Assembly (NCBI GenBank): GCA_035363095.1
Contig: DAOSEK010000030.1
Coordinates: 1-6,642, forward strand
Reading direction: 5' to 3'
DNA from: DAOSEK01 sp035363095
Lineage (GTDB): Archaea; Nanobdellota; Nanobdellia; Woesearchaeales; UBA119
DNA length: 6,642 nt
Position 1 is the stretch's first letter. Each line of letters opens with the position of its first letter. A program made the translations under genes and the position numbers. Positions 6,567 to 6,642 of this stretch are shown here, piece after piece. The notes under the pieces were generated by a model. The model searched no databases. It saw only the letters and a program-made list of their open reading frames with translations, and was not told where the DNA came from.

Positions 6567-6588
6567 TTTTTAATATTTTTTTGTTTTT
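6567..6588 (+). terminator. T-rich archaeal terminator after the three-gene operon
   Basis: Starting two bases after the last stop codon there are three T-runs (five, seven and five Ts) broken only by AATA and G. No hairpin precedes them, as is usual for archaeal intrinsic termination. The tract fits the end of the plus-strand operon, though if the convergent reading frame at the edge is real, these bases also encode its Lys-rich tail. Confidence 0.55.
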
Positions 6589-6641
6589 ACAGTATCTCCG
6601 ATTGTTCTGCTCAACTTCGTTTTTATAATCCCAACAAACCA
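6570..6641 (-). CDS. Possible C-terminal end of a convergent gene, partial
   Basis: On the minus strand one frame is open from the window edge to a TAA at 6570-6572, giving 23 residues that read WFVGIIKTKLSRTIGDTVK followed by TKKY. The mix of hydrophobic and basic residues looks like a protein tail, and the stretch from 6590 onward is visibly richer in G and C than the adjacent spacer. Another minus-strand frame is also open as far as 6556 but looks less protein-like. The piece is too short to identify, and chance openness is quite possible. Confidence 0.3.
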   Translation of the reverse strand, partial: WFVGIIKTKLSRTIGDTVKTKKY

Positions 6642-6642
6642 C

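Overview
This window looks like a piece of an AT-rich archaeal genome, most likely a DPANN lineage such as the Woesearchaeota/Pacearchaeota group. Three observations support an archaeon: a HerA-type DNA translocase gene followed directly by an Mre11-type nuclease gene, GGTG-type Shine-Dalgarno sites matching an archaeal 16S tail, and T-rich terminators with TATA-like promoter elements. The DPANN placement is inferred from protein style and base composition and was not checked by any search.

Layout: (1) Positions 1-671 (+) hold a family 4 uracil-DNA glycosylase whose 5' end lies outside the window. Its visible N-terminus is a 17-codon poly-asparagine tract encoded by a perfect AAT microsatellite. 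(2) Positions 672-995 are a gene-free convergent spacer. It has a long bulged hairpin, a diverged direct repeat at two hairpins, and the T-rich terminator of the facing operon. (3) Positions 996-3836 (-) hold herA then mre11, 30 bases apart and probably one operon. The rad50 and nurA genes that usually accompany them are absent. (4) Positions 3837-4224 are a divergent promoter region of about 390 bases with candidate TATA boxes, an inverted repeat and a possible structured leader or small RNA. (5) Positions 4225-6564 (+) hold three co-directional genes: an unrecognised 426-residue helical protein with possible membrane segments, a stand-alone CBS-pair protein, and an unrecognised 211-residue protein with a Gly/Ala-rich hydrophobic core. 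(6) A T-rich terminator follows, and the extreme right edge may contain the C-terminal end of a convergent gene.

The left half is a DNA repair neighbourhood: uracil excision plus the HerA/Mre11 arm of archaeal double-strand-break end processing. The right half is a three-gene cassette of unknown role. Gene order suggests the CBS protein is a nucleotide-sensing regulator placed between two possibly membrane-associated proteins. This cassette is the best candidate in the window for an undescribed system, but the sequence alone does not give its function. All ORFs end with standard stops (TAA, TAG and TGA are all used), and I see no frameshift, transposon, CRISPR array, tRNA or rRNA.
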